Assembly (NCBI GenBank): GCA_947588605.1
Contig: CANPYK010000003.1
Span: 55,419 to 119,418 of the forward strand
Source: an uncultured Oscillospiraceae bacterium
Lineage (GTDB): Bacteria > Bacillota > Clostridia > Oscillospirales > Oscillospiraceae
Direction: 5' to 3'
Length of the DNA stretch: 64,000 bases
Below the pieces are notes generated by a model. That model ran no database searches, was not told the DNA's origin, and saw only the letters and a program-made list of their open reading frames with translations. The position numbers and the translations under genes were made by a program. Below are positions 62,893-64,000 of this stretch, piece after piece (within the stretch, counting starts at the first letter, position 1; every line of letters begins with the position of its first letter).

Positions 62893-63762
62893 ATGGGGAA
62901 GATCGTGAGGGCCCTGTCCGAGGACGGGCTTGTGAAGATCGCGGCGGCGGACCTCACCGACGCCGTGGAGCGGGCGAGAAACATCCACCGGACCCTGCCG
63001 GTGGTGACGGCGGCGCTGGGCAGGACCATGTGCGCCGCGTCCATGATGGGCAACGCCCTGAAGGACTCAGGCGACAGCCTCACCGTCCGCCTCAACGGCG
63101 GCGGGCCCGTGGGGACGATCCTGGTGGTGTCCGACAGCCGGGGCAACGTGCGCGGCTACGCTCAAAATCCCGCGGTGGACCTGCCCCTGAGAGCCGACGG
63201 GAAGCTCAACGTGGGCGCCGCCGTGGGCCGGGACGGGATGCTCACCGTCATCCGGGATATGGGCTTCGGCGAGCCCGTCAGCGGCAGTGTGGAGCTTGTC
63301 AGCGGCGAGATCGCCGAGGATTTCGCCCGGTACTTCGTGGACAGCGAACAGGTCCCCACCGCCTGCGCCCTGGGGGCCCTGGTGGACCGGGACCAGCACG
63401 TCCTGCGCGCCGGCGGGTACATCGCCCAGCTTATGCCGGGGGCCACGGAGGAGACGGCGGCGCGCCTGGAGGACAACGTACAAGCCGCCGGGTCCGTCAC
63501 GAGCCAGCTCATGGCCGGCACGGTGGAGGACATGGCCCTGCGCATCCTCAAGGGCTTCGAGCCGAGGCTTGTGGAGACGGACACGGTGGAGTACCGGTGC
63601 GACTGCTCCCGCCGGCGCGTCCTGGCCGCCCTCTCCGGCGTCACCCGGGAGGAGCTGGAGGCCATGCTCGAGGAGGACGGCCGCATCGAGGTCAAGTGCC
63701 GCTTCTGCGACGCCGTCTACACCTTCACCGCCGCCGACGAGGAGCTTTTTCAGGGAAAATAA
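62893..63762 (+). CDS. hslO: Hsp33 redox-regulated chaperone
   Basis: Holdase activated by oxidation, protecting against protein unfolding. 289 residues; N-terminal domain with RNIHRTLPVVTAALGR and GPVGTILVVSDSRGNVRGYAQNP; C-terminal redox zinc site CDC...CRFC with about 30 residues between the pairs. ATG 62893 follows GGAGGACCT. An oxygen-stress role fits an anaerobe. Confidence 0.96.
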   Translation: MGKIVRALSEDGLVKIAAADLTDAVERARNIHRTLPVVTAALGRTMCAASMMGNALKDSGDSLTVRLNGGGPVGTILVVSDSRGNVRGYAQNPAVDLPLRADGKLNVGAAVGRDGMLTVIRDMGFGEPVSGSVELVSGEIAEDFARYFVDSEQVPTACALGALVDRDQHVLRAGGYIAQLMPGATEETAARLEDNVQAAGSVTSQLMAGTVEDMALRILKGFEPRLVETDTVEYRCDCSRRRVLAALSGVTREELEAMLEEDGRIEVKCRFCDAVYTFTAADEELFQGK

Positions 63763-63787
63763 AAATCGAAAAAATTCAAAAAGACCC

Positions 63788-63816
63788 TTGACAACCCCGG
63801 CGCTTTATGGTATTAT
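63788..63816 (+). promoter_or_regulatory. Promoter of tRNA-Ala
   Basis: TTGACA (63788-63793), 17 nt, TATTAT (63811-63816). Starts about 20-25 nt before the tRNA. Confidence 0.85.
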
Positions 63817-63842
63817 CTCTAACGCTGTGAACAACAGCGCAT

Positions 63843-63918
63843 GGGGGCGTAGCTCAGCTGGGAGAGCGCCTGAATGGCATTCAGGAGGTCATCGGTTCGA
63901 TCCCGACCGTCTCCACCA
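63843..63918 (+). tRNA. tRNA-Ala(GGC)
   Basis: 76-nt cloverleaf including an encoded CCA end. Acceptor GGGGGCG pairs with CGTCTCC and contains the G3-U70 wobble that identifies alanine tRNAs. D-arm GCTC...GAGC, anticodon arm CCTGA-ATGGCAT-TCAGG with GGC anticodon, T-arm with GGTTCGATCC. Single tRNA with its own promoter. Confidence 0.96.
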
Positions 63919-63956
63919 AAAAGAAAAGGGGCTGTGAAAAAAGTCTCGTAAAAAAG

Positions 63957-63999
63957 GAAGAGAGTTACCAAGGATTCCTTGGCAACTCTCTTCTTTTTT
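63957..63999 (+). terminator. Intrinsic terminator after tRNA-Ala
   Basis: GAAGAGAGTT-A-CCAAGG pairs with CCTTGG-C-AACTCTCTTC around an ATT loop, followed by TTTTTT. A-runs before it make it possibly bidirectional. Confidence 0.88.
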
Positions 64000-64000
64000 G

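Noticed and set aside
63919..63956. Possible insertion-sequence end (GGGGCTGTGAAAAAAGTC) after the tRNA
   Set aside because: Only a short stretch is visible before the window ends, and no matching inverted end or transposase can be seen.

Overview
The window is a GC-rich (about 60-65% by eye) chromosomal segment of an anaerobic, spore-forming Gram-positive, most likely a gut Clostridia member of the Oscillospirales. This is inferred from a sigma-G gene, the ylxM-ffh-rpsP-khpA and yfmF-yfmH gene sets, a split transketolase, AraA/AraB/AraD of Firmicutes type, many lipoproteins, and dense intergenic palindrome islands. No plasmid, phage or complete IS element is visible.

Region 1 (1 to about 26.9 kb) is an arabinan/arabino-oligosaccharide locus. 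It starts inside one ABC permease gene. Next come an NHL-TPR-Yip1 membrane protein, a DUF5696 protein, a second permease pair, two paralogous solute-binding lipoproteins and a LamG lipoprotein. The hydrolases have no signal peptide and should act in the cytoplasm on imported oligosaccharides: GH43, GH51, GH127 and a probable GH93. A divergent ArsR-type regulator sits in the middle, followed by an MsmK-type ATPase that probably powers the permeases. L-arabinose is then processed by AraA, an FGGY kinase and AraD, and enters the pentose phosphate pathway through split transketolase and transaldolase. A strong terminator closes the locus at 26.9 kb.

Region 2 (27.3-33.9 kb) holds polyphosphate kinase on the + strand, and a leftward operon rimM-trmD-M29 peptidase-amidohydrolase-MIF-like tautomerase. 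Region 3 (34.1-36.5 kb) is a rightward MerR-lipoprotein-membrane protein set with a repeat island. It splits the usual ffh-rpsP-khpA-rimM-trmD order. Region 4 (36.5-38.9 kb) is the leftward ylxM-ffh-rpsP-khpA operon. Region 5 (38.9-46.2 kb) is one giant cyclic beta-1,2-glucan synthase-like gene.

Region 6 (47.2-64 kb) is housekeeping: an M16 peptidase pair with lgt, trmL-pgk-tpiA, sigG, ilvE, a coupled E2-like protein/acyl-CoA ligase pair, a low-GC kinase-like gene, a yerC-methyltransferase pair, hslO and tRNA-Ala(GGC).

The most unusual content is between genes. (a) Three copies of a roughly 170-200 nt multi-stem element follow msmK, tpiA and ilvE. Their arms differ in sequence but keep pairing. 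(b) About 18 palindromes of at least four stem types are mostly headed by GTAG, like REP elements of RAYT transposases. (c) Two near-identical copies of a perfect-consensus promoter point antisense into the 3' ends of tal and khpA. These are the best candidates for something undescribed.
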